A DNA stretch of 64,000 nt from JBEIQE01 sp040376705 (GCA_040376705.1 JBEIQE010000007.1:62001-126000), one strand, 5' to 3'; positions 41,370 to 50,253 are shown, numbered from the stretch's first letter. Notes: generated by a model from the sequence alone, not told the origin. A program made the numbers and translations.

Positions 41370-42362
41370 CTAAAACAATCTGGCCTTCAGATTGGTCAGA
41401 ACTTCGTATCCAATAGTGCCGGCGGCGTGTGCAACGTCATCGGCACTGATGTTCTGGCCGATCAATTCCACTGTATCGCCCACCTTCACAGGGGGTGCGT
41501 CCGTCACATCCAACACGATCATATCCATCGAAACGCGGCCCGCGAAAGGCACGCGTGTGCCGCCAACATAAGCATAACCACGCCCGCTCAGGCTGCGTAG
41601 CAGGCCATCGGCATAACCGCATTCAATCGTCGCCAGCTTGGTCGGGCGCTCGGCTATCCAGCTGGCGCCATACCCTACTGTTTCACCCTCGGCTATCTGG
41701 CGGGTTTGCAGGACAGTGGCGCTTACATTCACTACGCGCTGCATGGGGTTTGCTTCATCCGGCGTCGGGTTGACGCCGTAAAGCGCAACACCCGGACGCA
41801 CGACATCAAAATGGTAGGCCTCGCCCAGAAAGATGCCGGATGAATTGCACAGGCTGGCTTTGGCCGTGGGGAACCTGGCGCGCACAGCCCTGAACTTCTT
41901 GAGCTGATCGTTATTCATATGGCTCATACGCTCATCTGAACAGGCAAAATGGCTCATCACACCGAGTGTGTGTGGATAGTCAGGCACGTCGTGAACATCA
42001 AACCCCAAACGGTTCATGCCGGTATCCACATGCAGCCACGCAGGCGCCTGCCATTCTTTCAGGTCTTCATGACTCTTGAGCGCAGGGGTGAGGTTGAATT
42101 CTTTAAACAGCGCAGCCTGTCCGGCCTGTATGCCGTGCATGACAATAATGGTGGCTTCGCGCGCCAGCGGACGCACAGCTGCGGCCTCTTTGGCATGTGC
42201 AACAAAAAATGTTTGGCAGCCAGCCTTGGCAAGAACCGGCACAACGTTTTCAATGCCCAAGCCATAACCATTTGCCTTTACAGCCGCGCCGCACTCGCCC
42301 TTGACCTTGTCTTGCAGCAGCTGCCAGTTAGCAGCCAGTGATGCAGCATCAATCTTGATCAT
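41370..42362 (-). CDS. alr: Alanine racemase
   Basis: 330 residues. Converts L- to D-alanine for peptidoglycan. The PLP lysine is in AAVKANGYGLG, and other landmarks are HVDTGMNRLG, SHFACSDE, VRPGVALYG, the catalytic-Tyr region VGYGASW and GRVSMDMIVLDVT. ATG 42362 (AGG 7 nt upstream) is preferred over TTG 42392, which would lie inside the structured repeat. It follows dnaB, as in many alphaproteobacteria. Confidence 0.95.
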   Translation of the reverse strand: MIKIDAASLAANWQLLQDKVKGECGAAVKANGYGLGIENVVPVLAKAGCQTFFVAHAKEAAAVRPLAREATIIVMHGIQAGQAALFKEFNLTPALKSHEDLKEWQAPAWLHVDTGMNRLGFDVHDVPDYPHTLGVMSHFACSDERMSHMNNDQLKKFRAVRARFPTAKASLCNSSGIFLGEAYHFDVVRPGVALYGVNPTPDEANPMQRVVNVSATVLQTRQIAEGETVGYGASWIAERPTKLATIECGYADGLLRSLSGRGYAYVGGTRVPFAGRVSMDMIVLDVTDAPPVKVGDTVELIGQNISADDVAHAAGTIGYEVLTNLKARLF

Positions 42363-42388
42363 GCCAGAACCTACGCGCACCTGATAAC

Positions 42389-42430
42389 GCAAACACGTCG
42401 TCGCACATGTAGCATGTGCTCAGGGTTTGC
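42389..42430 (-). repeat. Intercistronic structured repeat, copy A (dnaB-alr)
   Basis: A 42-bp element with outer stem GCAAAC 42389-42394 / GTTTGC 42425-42430 and inner perfect 7-bp stem GCACATG / CATGTGC, loop TAG. The left segment GCAAACACGTCGTC is identical in copy B (62824-62864) while the inner stem sequence differs yet still pairs. It begins 3 nt after the dnaB stop, in minus-strand sense. Confidence 0.7.
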
Positions 42431-42433
42431 TGC

Positions 42434-43918
42434 TTATTCAACGTAATGGTCATTATACGCCGCGTGGCTTTCATCAAGGTCGGAGAAGCGGGTGAACTGG
42501 CCATCAAAGAACAGCTTGATGGCACCAATCGGACCGTGACGCTGCTTTGCCACAATCACCTCGGCAGTATTATACACCTTCTCAAGGCGGGCCTGCCAGG
42601 CGGCATAGCGCTCGTTATACTTCTCGTCGCTCTCGTTAGCATGACGGCCGGGCTCACCGCGCTTGAGGTAATATTCTTCGCGGTAAATGAACATGACCAT
42701 ATCGGCGTCCTGCTCAATCGAGCCTGATTCACGCAAGTCGGCGAGCTGTGGGCGTTTGTCATCGCGCTCTTCAACCTTACGGCTGAGCTGCGAGAGCGCA
42801 ATAATAGGCACCTCCAGCTCTTTGGCGAGGCCCTTGAGGCTACGGGTAATTTCCGAAACTTCCTGCACGCGGTTGGTTTCGCTCTTTTTGCTGCCGCTAC
42901 CTGTCATCAGCTGCAGGTAGTCGATCACGATGAGGTCGAGACCGCCTGTACGCTTGAGACGGCGCGCACGCGCACGCATACCCATAACCGAGAGGCCTGG
43001 TGTTTCGTCGATATGCATGGGCAGACGCTGCAGCTCCTGCGTGAGCTGCACAAACTTGGGGAAATCGCTTTCACGGATTTCGCCGCGGCGGATTTTCTCC
43101 GACGGAATTTCAGTCTGCTCGGAGAGAATACGCAAAGCCAGCTGTTCGGCCGACATTTCGAGCGAGAAGAAGGCTACACGGCCGCCCTCTTTACCGTTGC
43201 TCTTGAGATAAGCGCGCGCGGCATTAAACGCGATGTTGGTGGCAAACGCGGTTTTACCCATCGAGGGTCGCGCTGCGAGAATGATAAGATCGGATGGATG
43301 CAAGCCGCCCAGCAGCTTGTTCATGTCTTTAAACCCGGTGGTAATACCGGTCATGCCGCCGCCGCGCTTGGCGGCTGCCTCGGCAGTGTGAATAGCCTGC
43401 TTGAGCGAGTCTACGAAGGTGAGGAAGCCGCTGCTCGAGACGCCCTTGGTGGCGAGGTTGAACAGCTTCTGCTCGGCCTGCTCGATCTGGCCGCGGGCGG
43501 GGTCTTCAAGCTCAGGGTTAGAAGCCGAGGTGATGATATCGGTGCCGATTTCCATCAGCTCACGGCGCAGGTAGCTCTCGAACACCGCTTCGCCATAGTC
43601 AGCCGCGCCAATAAAGCTGGCTACACTGCCCTCAAGGCGCGCGAGATACTCGGCGCCGCCAACGGCCTTCAGGGCCTCGTCCTGCATGAAGTATTGTTTG
43701 AGGGTTACTGCATTGGCCATCTGGCCGCGCTCGATCAGGCGCTCTACCGCAGCGTAAATACGGCCATGCACAGGGTCGGCAAAATGCTCGGCCCGCAAGA
43801 ACTCGGTCACCTTCTCGTAAATGCGGTTATTGGCCAGAATGGCGCCCAGAAGAGCCTGTTCGGCCTCGATATTCTGGGGCATGAGGGGTTTGTTGGGCAA
43901 TGTCGTCGAGATTTCCAT
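42434..43918 (-). CDS. dnaB: Replicative DNA helicase DnaB
   Basis: 494 residues. N-terminal primase-interacting helical domain (PQNIEAEQALLGAILANN) and RecA-like helicase with Walker A ARPSMGKTAFA, FFSLEMSAEQLALRIL, VIDYLQLM (Walker B) and the ending GPIGAIKLFFDGQFTRF. Loaded at the origin by DnaA/DnaC-type factors. An inverted DnaA-box pair lies 55-75 bp upstream of the start. Confidence 0.97.
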   Translation of the reverse strand: MEISTTLPNKPLMPQNIEAEQALLGAILANNRIYEKVTEFLRAEHFADPVHGRIYAAVERLIERGQMANAVTLKQYFMQDEALKAVGGAEYLARLEGSVASFIGAADYGEAVFESYLRRELMEIGTDIITSASNPELEDPARGQIEQAEQKLFNLATKGVSSSGFLTFVDSLKQAIHTAEAAAKRGGGMTGITTGFKDMNKLLGGLHPSDLIILAARPSMGKTAFATNIAFNAARAYLKSNGKEGGRVAFFSLEMSAEQLALRILSEQTEIPSEKIRRGEIRESDFPKFVQLTQELQRLPMHIDETPGLSVMGMRARARRLKRTGGLDLIVIDYLQLMTGSGSKKSETNRVQEVSEITRSLKGLAKELEVPIIALSQLSRKVEERDDKRPQLADLRESGSIEQDADMVMFIYREEYYLKRGEPGRHANESDEKYNERYAAWQARLEKVYNTAEVIVAKQRHGPIGAIKLFFDGQFTRFSDLDESHAAYNDHYVE

Positions 43919-43972
43919 GCCAGCACCCTAAACAATCTGGGGGCCGAGTTGCCACTTATTTCAGGGAGATAC

Positions 43973-43993
43973 TGGGGATAAATTTTATCCACA
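43973..43993. promoter_or_regulatory. Inverted pair of DnaA boxes upstream of dnaB
   Basis: TTATCCACA at 43985-43993 matches the consensus exactly. TGGGGATAA at 43973-43981 is the reverse complement of TTATCCCCA, an 8/9 match. They face each other across 3 bp, together giving the palindrome GGATAAA-T-TTTATCC. Located between dnaB and rluB. Confidence 0.65.
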
Positions 43994-44063
43994 GGCTGTT
44001 AACAACGGGAATCGTGACTCTAACCCTTTGAGTATGTTAGACACGGCCCCCAAGGAATAAACT

Positions 44064-44852
44064 ATGAAAAAGCCCGCAAAAGCCCCGGCCGCCCAAAATG
44101 CAGCCAAGAGCGCCCACGAAGGTGAGCGAATCGCCAAACGCTTGGCCCGCTCCGGAGTCGCATCCCGCCGCGAGATTGAACGCATGATTGAAGCCGGCCG
44201 CGTGAAGGTGAATGGCCGCGTGCTCGATTCGCCCGCCCTGAACGTGACCGACTCGGACACCATTGTGGTAGATGGCAACATCATCAGCGAAAAGCCGCCC
44301 ACCCAGCTGTGGCGCTACCACAAGCCAGCTGGCCTGGTAACTAGTGCCAGCGACCCGCAGGGCCGCCCCACGGTGTTTGAGCAGCTGCCCAAGGAGATGG
44401 GCCGCGTGATTTCGGTTGGCCGCCTCGATCTCAATTCTGAAGGCCTGCTGCTGCTGACCAACGATGGCGAACTCTCGCGCCACCTTGAACTGCCCTCAAC
44501 CGGCTGGACCCGCCGCTACAGTGTGCGTGTGCATGGCATGGTCGACCAGAAGAAGCTCGACCTGCTGGCCAAGGGTGTTGAATATGAGGGTGTGAAATAC
44601 GGCCCGATCATTGCCACCATTGAGCAGTCGCAGGATCGCGCCAACGTATGGATTGATGTTGCCCTTAAAGAAGGCAAGAACCGCGAAATCCGTAACGTGA
44701 TGCGCGCAATTGACCTGCATGTTAACCGCCTGATCCGTGTGTCTTATGGCCCGTTCCAGCTGGGCAACCTGCCGCGCGGCGTGGTGGAAGCTGTGCCGAA
44801 CCGCGTCATGAAAGAGCAGTTTGGTAAAGACTTCTTCGACAAGAAAAAATAA
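44064..44852 (+). CDS. rluB: 23S rRNA pseudouridine synthase RluB-type
   Basis: 262 residues. An S4 RNA-binding domain (IAKRLARSGVASRREIERMIEAGRVKVNGR) and the RsuA/RluB catalytic domain with the active-site Asp in GRLDLNSEGLLLLTNDG and KEGKNREIRNVM. Isomerises a uridine in 23S rRNA. A Lys/Ala-rich N-terminal extension precedes S4. AAGGAA is the ribosome-binding site. Followed by rsmD 14 bp later. Confidence 0.93.
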   Translation: MKKPAKAPAAQNAAKSAHEGERIAKRLARSGVASRREIERMIEAGRVKVNGRVLDSPALNVTDSDTIVVDGNIISEKPPTQLWRYHKPAGLVTSASDPQGRPTVFEQLPKEMGRVISVGRLDLNSEGLLLLTNDGELSRHLELPSTGWTRRYSVRVHGMVDQKKLDLLAKGVEYEGVKYGPIIATIEQSQDRANVWIDVALKEGKNREIRNVMRAIDLHVNRLIRVSYGPFQLGNLPRGVVEAVPNRVMKEQFGKDFFDKKK

Positions 44853-44866
44853 GGGCCCTACGCACC

Positions 44867-45415
44867 ATGATGCGCATCATCGCCGGTACGCACCGCTCGC
44901 GTAAACTGATTGTCCCGCAGAGCGATGATATTCGCCCAACCACCGATAAAGTGCGTGAGGCGCTATTCAGCATGCTTTCGCACCAGCTGGGGAGCTGGGA
45001 TGGTGCCCGCGTGCTCGACGCCTGCTGTGGTAGCGGTGCCTGCGGGCTTGAAGCTATTTCACGTGGTGCCGAAACAGCCTACTTCATTGATCAGTCATCA
45101 CAGTCTCTTAGCCTTGCGCGCCAGAACGCCGAAGTTCTGAAAGAGCAGGCCAATTGCCGCTTTTATGCCTGTGATGTAACCCACCCCGTTGCGCCCGAAA
45201 GCGCCTGCGATGTAATCATCATGGACGCGCCCTACAATAAAGGCCTGAGCGAAAGCGGCCTTGCTGCTCTCACCACAGCTGGTTGGGCCAAGCCCGCAGC
45301 GCTGGCAGCGGTTGAAGTTGCGCGTGATGAAGCCTTCACCCCACCTGCAGGCTGGAAGCTACTGCGCGAGCGCGGCCACGGCCCTGCCCGCTTGTTGCTG
45401 CTCGAGCGCGTTTAA
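44867..45415 (+). CDS. rsmD: 16S rRNA (guanine-966-N2)-methyltransferase RsmD
   Basis: 182 residues: MRIIAGTHRSRKL start, IRPTTDKVREALFSML, SAM motif VLDACCGSGACGLEAISRGA and the catalytic motif IIMDAPYN. The usual motif is D-P-P-(Y/F); here the second position is Ala. Length is standard. Either ATG of the initial MM may be used. The 3' end overlaps the convergent unknown gene by 4 bp. Confidence 0.93.
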   Translation: MMRIIAGTHRSRKLIVPQSDDIRPTTDKVREALFSMLSHQLGSWDGARVLDACCGSGACGLEAISRGAETAYFIDQSSQSLSLARQNAEVLKEQANCRFYACDVTHPVAPESACDVIIMDAPYNKGLSESGLAALTTAGWAKPAALAAVEVARDEAFTPPAGWKLLRERGHGPARLLLLERV

Positions 45416-45834
45416 GCAGGCTTATAGCGCTTGGCTGCGGCCATGGCCTCGGCAGCGCGTATCCAGGCAGATGGAAACTTTGCGCCCACAATAAGTGAGG
45501 TCAGCCTTGAATGCACAGGGTCAGCGCACAGCTCCTGTTCGAGTTTGACCTGCCCTACTGCATCCCAATGCAGCTCGTGCCGCAGTGTACTGAACATCCG
45601 CGTGGGACTCTCGCGCCAACGCACCACCTCAAACGGAATACGGTTGGCCTTATCGAGATACATCTGGCGCGAAAAGCACGCATGGCCTTTGGCGTCCAGC
45701 CCGTCAAAACGGATCTGGCTCTGGTAGGTACCATCGGCATAGGGATTGGCGCAGCACTGCGCCTCAAACTCATCATCAATATAGAGTGCCGCCAGCTTGC
45801 AAAATGCAGCAGCGCGCATGCCGCGCGTGGTCAT
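45412..45834 (-). CDS. Unknown 140-residue protein
   Basis: Not recognised. Soluble, without a signal peptide; contains CC in FEAQCCANPYADGTYQSQIRFDGLD and a Trp-containing FEVVRWRESPTRMF. AGGAG lies about 7 nt before ATG 45834, which supports it as a gene. It lies downstream of the methyltransferase on the minus strand and is convergent with rsmD. Confidence 0.6.
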   Translation of the reverse strand: MTTRGMRAAAFCKLAALYIDDEFEAQCCANPYADGTYQSQIRFDGLDAKGHACFSRQMYLDKANRIPFEVVRWRESPTRMFSTLRHELHWDAVGQVKLEQELCADPVHSRLTSLIVGAKFPSAWIRAAEAMAAAKRYKPA

Positions 45835-45886
45835 AGCCCAACTCCTGTTTACCTATTTATTTTTCTTGAGGAAAATTCTGCGACTC

Positions 45887-46495
45887 TCAGCGGATCAAGT
45901 CAAGCCGCACCGCAAACCAGCGTACATCGGCCTTACCGAGCAGGTCTTTCTGCTCTTCCTGATGCGCAAGCTTAAGGCCTGCAGCCGGCGCATATTCGCT
46001 AAACTCAGCCGCAGTAAACGGATAGACCGTGCGGCCCGGGCGCGTTTGCCCGGTGCCATCAAAAGCCTTGATGTAAATGCGACCCCACGGCCTGAGCAGC
46101 TTGGCCATCGCCCCTAGCGCTGTGCGGCGCTGCTGATTATCAAGATGCATCCAGACGCCGTTGCACAACATGAAGTCATACTGCTGCGGGTAGCTGCTAA
46201 GGTTATATAAATCGGGCAAAGTATCATCTGCCCAAATGACATTGCTGTTTTTGGTATGTGCCTGCCCGCGCGCCCGCAAACCCGCACTCGGCTCAACCGC
46301 CATGACATAATGGCCCATTTGCGCCAGCGCCAAGGCATCGCGCCCCGCACCCGCACCAATATCGGCAATCGCCATCGGCTGCTTATGCGGAAAATGGCTG
46401 GCGATATCCGGATGCGTTTGGGCAAAAGTAAGGCTTAAGAACTTGTCAGCCATTTCATTGGCTTTTTGTTCGTAGCAATCGATAATATCCTGCAT
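45887..46495 (-). CDS. Class I SAM-dependent methyltransferase
   Basis: 202 residues with motif I IADIGAGAGRDALALAQMG, an acidic end of strand 2 (VMAVEPSAGLRARG), motif DFMLCNGVWMHLD and LLRPWGRIYI. A UbiE/Tellurite-like small-molecule methyltransferase pattern; substrate unknown. It lies 3 bp after the unknown gene at 46499-47077, so probably coexpressed. Confidence 0.82.
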   Translation of the reverse strand: MQDIIDCYEQKANEMADKFLSLTFAQTHPDIASHFPHKQPMAIADIGAGAGRDALALAQMGHYVMAVEPSAGLRARGQAHTKNSNVIWADDTLPDLYNLSSYPQQYDFMLCNGVWMHLDNQQRRTALGAMAKLLRPWGRIYIKAFDGTGQTRPGRTVYPFTAAEFSEYAPAAGLKLAHQEEQKDLLGKADVRWFAVRLDLIR

Positions 46496-46498
46496 GAC

Positions 46499-47077
46499 TT
46501 AAGGCTTTAGCACGCTGCGCAGCTCAAGCGCATGCGACCAATCGAACTGTGGCTTGGCATCGCGGTAACGCTTGGCGACTGATACCGTAATCTCGCTGAA
46601 ATTAACATTGGCAAAAGCCGAGCTGGGCGCACGCGGCATAATCGCGGCCTCAAGTGTTTCGCCCGGATACTTTGCGGCTAGCGCCACAGCCTGCGGGCTC
46701 ATCGTATCGTCGCGATATTCATCAACCGTATGAATATCGATCACATCTTTTTCGTAATAGGTATCCGCACCCTTGTAGCGCCCCTGCGCATCAATAGCCT
46801 GCACCGCGGAGATACGCGCGAGGAACGGCACATCGGGAATACTATCGATCAACTGCGTGGCATGGGTTGCACAGATACGGGCAAAATCTTCGGTCGCGCT
46901 CAAACCGTAACGGCCATCGCAGGCGAAGTAGCGGTCGTGCTGAACTTGCGGAATGCCGCCACCCATCTCGTCTTCAATATACACCCGCATGAAAACCATG
47001 GCGGGCTGGGCACCTTCAAACGGCAGATTAAGCCGTTGGCGGGTTTCCTGCTCGGGGGTAAGTGGGGCTGTGGCCAT
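46499..47077 (-). CDS. Unknown 192-residue protein
   Basis: Not recognised. Soluble; features include FMRVYIEDEMGGGIPQVQHDRYFACDGRYGLSATEDFARICATHATQLIDSIPDVPFL, giving a mixed alpha/beta impression. A TTGACT/GATAAA promoter ends only a few bases before the ATG, so the mRNA may be nearly leaderless; no ribosome-binding site is seen. It is first of a two- or three-gene unit with the methyltransferase. Confidence 0.62.
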   Translation of the reverse strand: MATAPLTPEQETRQRLNLPFEGAQPAMVFMRVYIEDEMGGGIPQVQHDRYFACDGRYGLSATEDFARICATHATQLIDSIPDVPFLARISAVQAIDAQGRYKGADTYYEKDVIDIHTVDEYRDDTMSPQAVALAAKYPGETLEAAIMPRAPSSAFANVNFSEITVSVAKRYRDAKPQFDWSHALELRSVLKP

Positions 47078-47085
47078 GGGTAAAC

Positions 47086-47113
47086 TTTATCGACTCCGCT
47101 ATTGCTGAGTCAA
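47086..47113 (-). promoter_or_regulatory. Promoter for the 46499-47077 gene, near-leaderless
   Basis: Minus strand TTGACT (47113-47108), 16-nt spacer, GATAAA (47091-47086). Transcription would start about 2 nt before the ATG at 47077. Confidence 0.45.
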
Positions 47114-47160
47114 CACAACTGCCCTCAATTAACCTATTAATCTTGGCTAATAGCTGGTTT

Positions 47161-48942
47161 TTAGCGGCGGCCGAACAGCTTTTCGATATCCGCAAGACTG
47201 AGCGTGATATGCGTGGGCCGGCCATGATTACAGGTGCCCGAAAGCGGGGTGGCTTCCATCTCGCGCAGCAGCTGGTTCATCTCGGCGATGTTGAGCGGGC
47301 GGCCCGCACGTACCGAGCCGTGGCAGGCCATGCTTGAGAGCACATCGTCTATACGCTGCTTCAGCGTGGTCACGCCGCCACCTTCGGCCAGCTCGGCGGC
47401 TACATCACGCAGCAGGGCTTTTATATCTGCCTTGGCCAGCAGCGCCGGCACTTCACGCACCACAAGCGCGCCTGCGCCAAAGCTATCGATGATCAGGCCC
47501 ATATCGGCCAGCTGGTCGGCTGCCTGTATCAGCCTGTCAGCATCGCGCGGATCGATGTCGATCACTTCAGGGATAAGCAGCGGCTGGCGTGCAACACCGG
47601 TCTCAGCCATTTGCGCCTTGAGCTTTTCCCATGTGAGGCGCTCGTGTGCGGCATGCTGGTCGACCAGCACCATACCGTTCTGGCTTTGCGCGAGAATATA
47701 GGTGGCGTGAATTTGCGCCACTGCAGCCCCCAGCGGGTAAATCTGCTCGCTTACCTCGGCCACTTCGGCCCGCGCTGCGGGTTGCTGCACAAACTGCGGC
47801 AACTCGGCTGTAGAGGGCTGATAAAGCATGCGCGATGTATCGGCCAACTGCGTACCACTGTAAGCTGGTGCCTGATAGGATGATCCGCCCTGATAGGCAG
47901 GCTGCAAGCGCTGCACCAGATCATTCGCCACGTTTAGCGACGTGCGCTGGCCGCCTGCTGCAAGCGCATGGCGCAAACCGCTGACAATAAGCCCACGTAC
48001 CAGCTGCGGATCTCTAAACCGCACTTCGGTTTTGGCAGGATGTACATTCACATCCACCTCTTCTGGCGGAATGGTAAAGAACAGCGCAACGCGCGCGTGC
48101 CTGTCATGCGCCAGCACATCCATATATGCGGCTCTGATGGCGCCCAGCAAAACACGGTCGCGCACCGGGCGGCCATTCACGAACAGATATTGATGCCGCT
48201 GGGTTGAATCATTGAGTGTCGGCAAGCTGATGCGGCCCTGCAGGGTGATATCGGCCCGCGCCATATCAACCGGGAGCGAGCTTTGGCCAAAGTCCTCACC
48301 CAGCACAGCTGCCAAGCGCTCAGGCAGTTCAGTAGGCCCCGGCCAGCGGCCCGGCGCGCGGCCGTCTTCGGTATAGCTAAAACCAACCTCAGGATGCGCC
48401 ATGGCCAAGCGCTCGAGCACATCGCGCACATGATCGCCCTCGGTGCGTGGCGATTTCAAAAACTTGAGGCGCGCGGGTGTGGCAAAAAACAAATCGCGCA
48501 CTTCAACCCGCGTACCTAGCGCACCTGCACTTGGCGCGACAGGCGTTTTAACCCCGCCTTCGACCTTGATGATATGCGCCTGCTCAGCCGTAGCTGTGCG
48601 CGATAGTATGGAGAGACGCGCCACTGCACCGATGGATGGCAGGGCTTCGCCCCTGAAGCCAAGCGTACGGATGTTGACTAGATCATCAGTCGGCAGCTTG
48701 CTGGTTGCATGGCGCTCTATGGCCAGCTCCAGCTCATCAGCCGTCATGCCGCGGCCATTATCGGTTATCTGGATCAGTGAGGCGCCGCCATCACGCAACA
48801 CGACATCAATACGGGTTGAGCCAGCGTCAATGGCGTTTTCAACCAGCTCTTTGACCACCGCAGCAGGCCGCTCGATGACTTCGCCTGCAGCAATCTGATT
48901 GACCAGATGATCGGGCAGCCGCCTGATGACAGGCTGACTCAT
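47161..48942 (-). CDS. mutL: DNA mismatch repair protein MutL
   Basis: 593 residues. GHKL ATPase: IAAGEVIERPAAVVKELVENAIDAG, DNGRGM, and TLGFRGEALPSIG. The C-terminal domain carries the endonuclease motif DQHAAHERLTWE (DQHAx2Ex4E) plus ACHGSVRAG and CNHGRPT, so this MutL probably nicks DNA itself instead of relying on MutH. Its ATG overlaps the pentapeptide gene stop by 4 bp. Confidence 0.97.
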   Translation of the reverse strand: MSQPVIRRLPDHLVNQIAAGEVIERPAAVVKELVENAIDAGSTRIDVVLRDGGASLIQITDNGRGMTADELELAIERHATSKLPTDDLVNIRTLGFRGEALPSIGAVARLSILSRTATAEQAHIIKVEGGVKTPVAPSAGALGTRVEVRDLFFATPARLKFLKSPRTEGDHVRDVLERLAMAHPEVGFSYTEDGRAPGRWPGPTELPERLAAVLGEDFGQSSLPVDMARADITLQGRISLPTLNDSTQRHQYLFVNGRPVRDRVLLGAIRAAYMDVLAHDRHARVALFFTIPPEEVDVNVHPAKTEVRFRDPQLVRGLIVSGLRHALAAGGQRTSLNVANDLVQRLQPAYQGGSSYQAPAYSGTQLADTSRMLYQPSTAELPQFVQQPAARAEVAEVSEQIYPLGAAVAQIHATYILAQSQNGMVLVDQHAAHERLTWEKLKAQMAETGVARQPLLIPEVIDIDPRDADRLIQAADQLADMGLIIDSFGAGALVVREVPALLAKADIKALLRDVAAELAEGGGVTTLKQRIDDVLSSMACHGSVRAGRPLNIAEMNQLLREMEATPLSGTCNHGRPTHITLSLADIEKLFGRR

Positions 48943-50228
48943 GACTTGGTACTCGGCAGAATAGCGCCTTCGATATGCGCGCCATCAAGATCGGCGCCAT
49001 CGAGTGTCGCGCCGGTAAGGTCAACCTCACGCAGGTTAGCATCCTTCAGGATAGCGCCGGTCAGGTCAGCATCGCGCAGAACGACTTTCTGCAGGTTGCA
49101 GCGGGTGAGATCGGTATGGCGTAAACGCGCAAGGCTTAAATCCGCTGCCAGTTTATGGCCGCCCGCCAGCTGCAGGGGGCTGAAGTTGGCATCGACCAGC
49201 GACGCGCCCGAGAAATCGGCCACCATGGCGCGCACACCGCGCAGATCGCCGCGCTCAAGCCGGGCAGAGCGGAAGTCGGCCCCGTTCAGCTGTGCTGCCT
49301 GCAGCTCAACCGCAAACATATCGAGCCCCACAAAAATGGCTTTTTCGGCTTTAGCAGCGGAGAGACGCGCGTTGGCAAGGCTCACCACGCTACGCAGGTC
49401 GACGTTGGTGATATCAATCTGCTCGCCCTCGCCGCCATGGGTATCGGCCCAGCGGCGATGATCGCGCAGCATGAACTCGAACGGACGCGGCAGGTCTTTA
49501 ATCTCAACACCACGCGGGGCATCATCCAGTACTTCATCGAGCAGGGTACCTTCAGTGCGGGCACCTTCAAGGCGGGTACCCAGCATCACAGCGCCGGTAA
49601 AGTTAGCCTGACGCAAATCGCACTGGCTCAGGTCGGCCCCGCTGAGGTCGCTATGCAGGAACTTGGCGCCGCGCAGATTGGCTTTGGCCATCTTCACATT
49701 CTTGAGCGATGCGCCCGAGAAATCGGTCTGCATAGCCATGAGACCCCCAAGGCGTGCACCTTCAAGGTTAGCTGCCACGAGATGAGCGGAGGTGGCATCA
49801 GCTGCCGTTTTTTCAAACGTAATCGGGCGTAGCTCACCATTGGCATCGCGCTCGGCACGGTTGCCATCACGCAGGTCGGCTTCCGATAGGTCAGCCCCGT
49901 TGAGGAAGGCGTTACGCAACAAGGCGCCGCGCAGGTCGGCTTTGCTGAGGTTGGCCTGCCCCAGTTTAGCGCCGCGCAGGTCGGCCCCGAAGAGGCTGGC
50001 ACCTGAGAGCTTGGCGCCAGTCATATCGGCATTATGCAGGCAGGCGCCATAAAGGTCGGCCTGCGAGAGGTCGGCCCCCGCCATTTTGAGGTGATTGAGG
50101 TTGGCATGCGCCAGCACAGCGCGCGCACCACCGGGTTTGCCCACCATGAACAAGGCGTGTTTATGCAAAACCTCGTTAAGCTGGGCCTGCGTATAGGGCT
50201 GAAGCAGCGGCGGAACTGAGTCTGTCAT
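48939..50228 (-). CDS. Pentapeptide-repeat protein
   Basis: 429 residues made almost entirely of A(D/N)Lxx pentapeptide repeats in two blocks (about residues 40-125 and 150-225, then 275-425), split by a non-repeat segment (EVLDDAPRGVEIKDLPRPFEFMLRDHRRWADTHGGEGE). The fold is a right-handed beta-helix; some such proteins mimic DNA and inhibit gyrase, but most have unknown roles. ATGA overlap makes mutL translation depend on it. Confidence 0.88.
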   Translation of the reverse strand: MTDSVPPLLQPYTQAQLNEVLHKHALFMVGKPGGARAVLAHANLNHLKMAGADLSQADLYGACLHNADMTGAKLSGASLFGADLRGAKLGQANLSKADLRGALLRNAFLNGADLSEADLRDGNRAERDANGELRPITFEKTAADATSAHLVAANLEGARLGGLMAMQTDFSGASLKNVKMAKANLRGAKFLHSDLSGADLSQCDLRQANFTGAVMLGTRLEGARTEGTLLDEVLDDAPRGVEIKDLPRPFEFMLRDHRRWADTHGGEGEQIDITNVDLRSVVSLANARLSAAKAEKAIFVGLDMFAVELQAAQLNGADFRSARLERGDLRGVRAMVADFSGASLVDANFSPLQLAGGHKLAADLSLARLRHTDLTRCNLQKVVLRDADLTGAILKDANLREVDLTGATLDGADLDGAHIEGAILPSTKS

Positions 50229-50253
50229 GCGTTATGAAACTAACACAAAATGC

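Noticed and set aside
42349..42392. TTG 42392 as the alr start
   Set aside because: It lies within the structured repeat and lacks an SD; ATG 42362 fits the family N-terminus.
43013..43981. 322-codon plus-strand frame over dnaB
   Set aside because: Antisense to DnaB motifs; no independent support.
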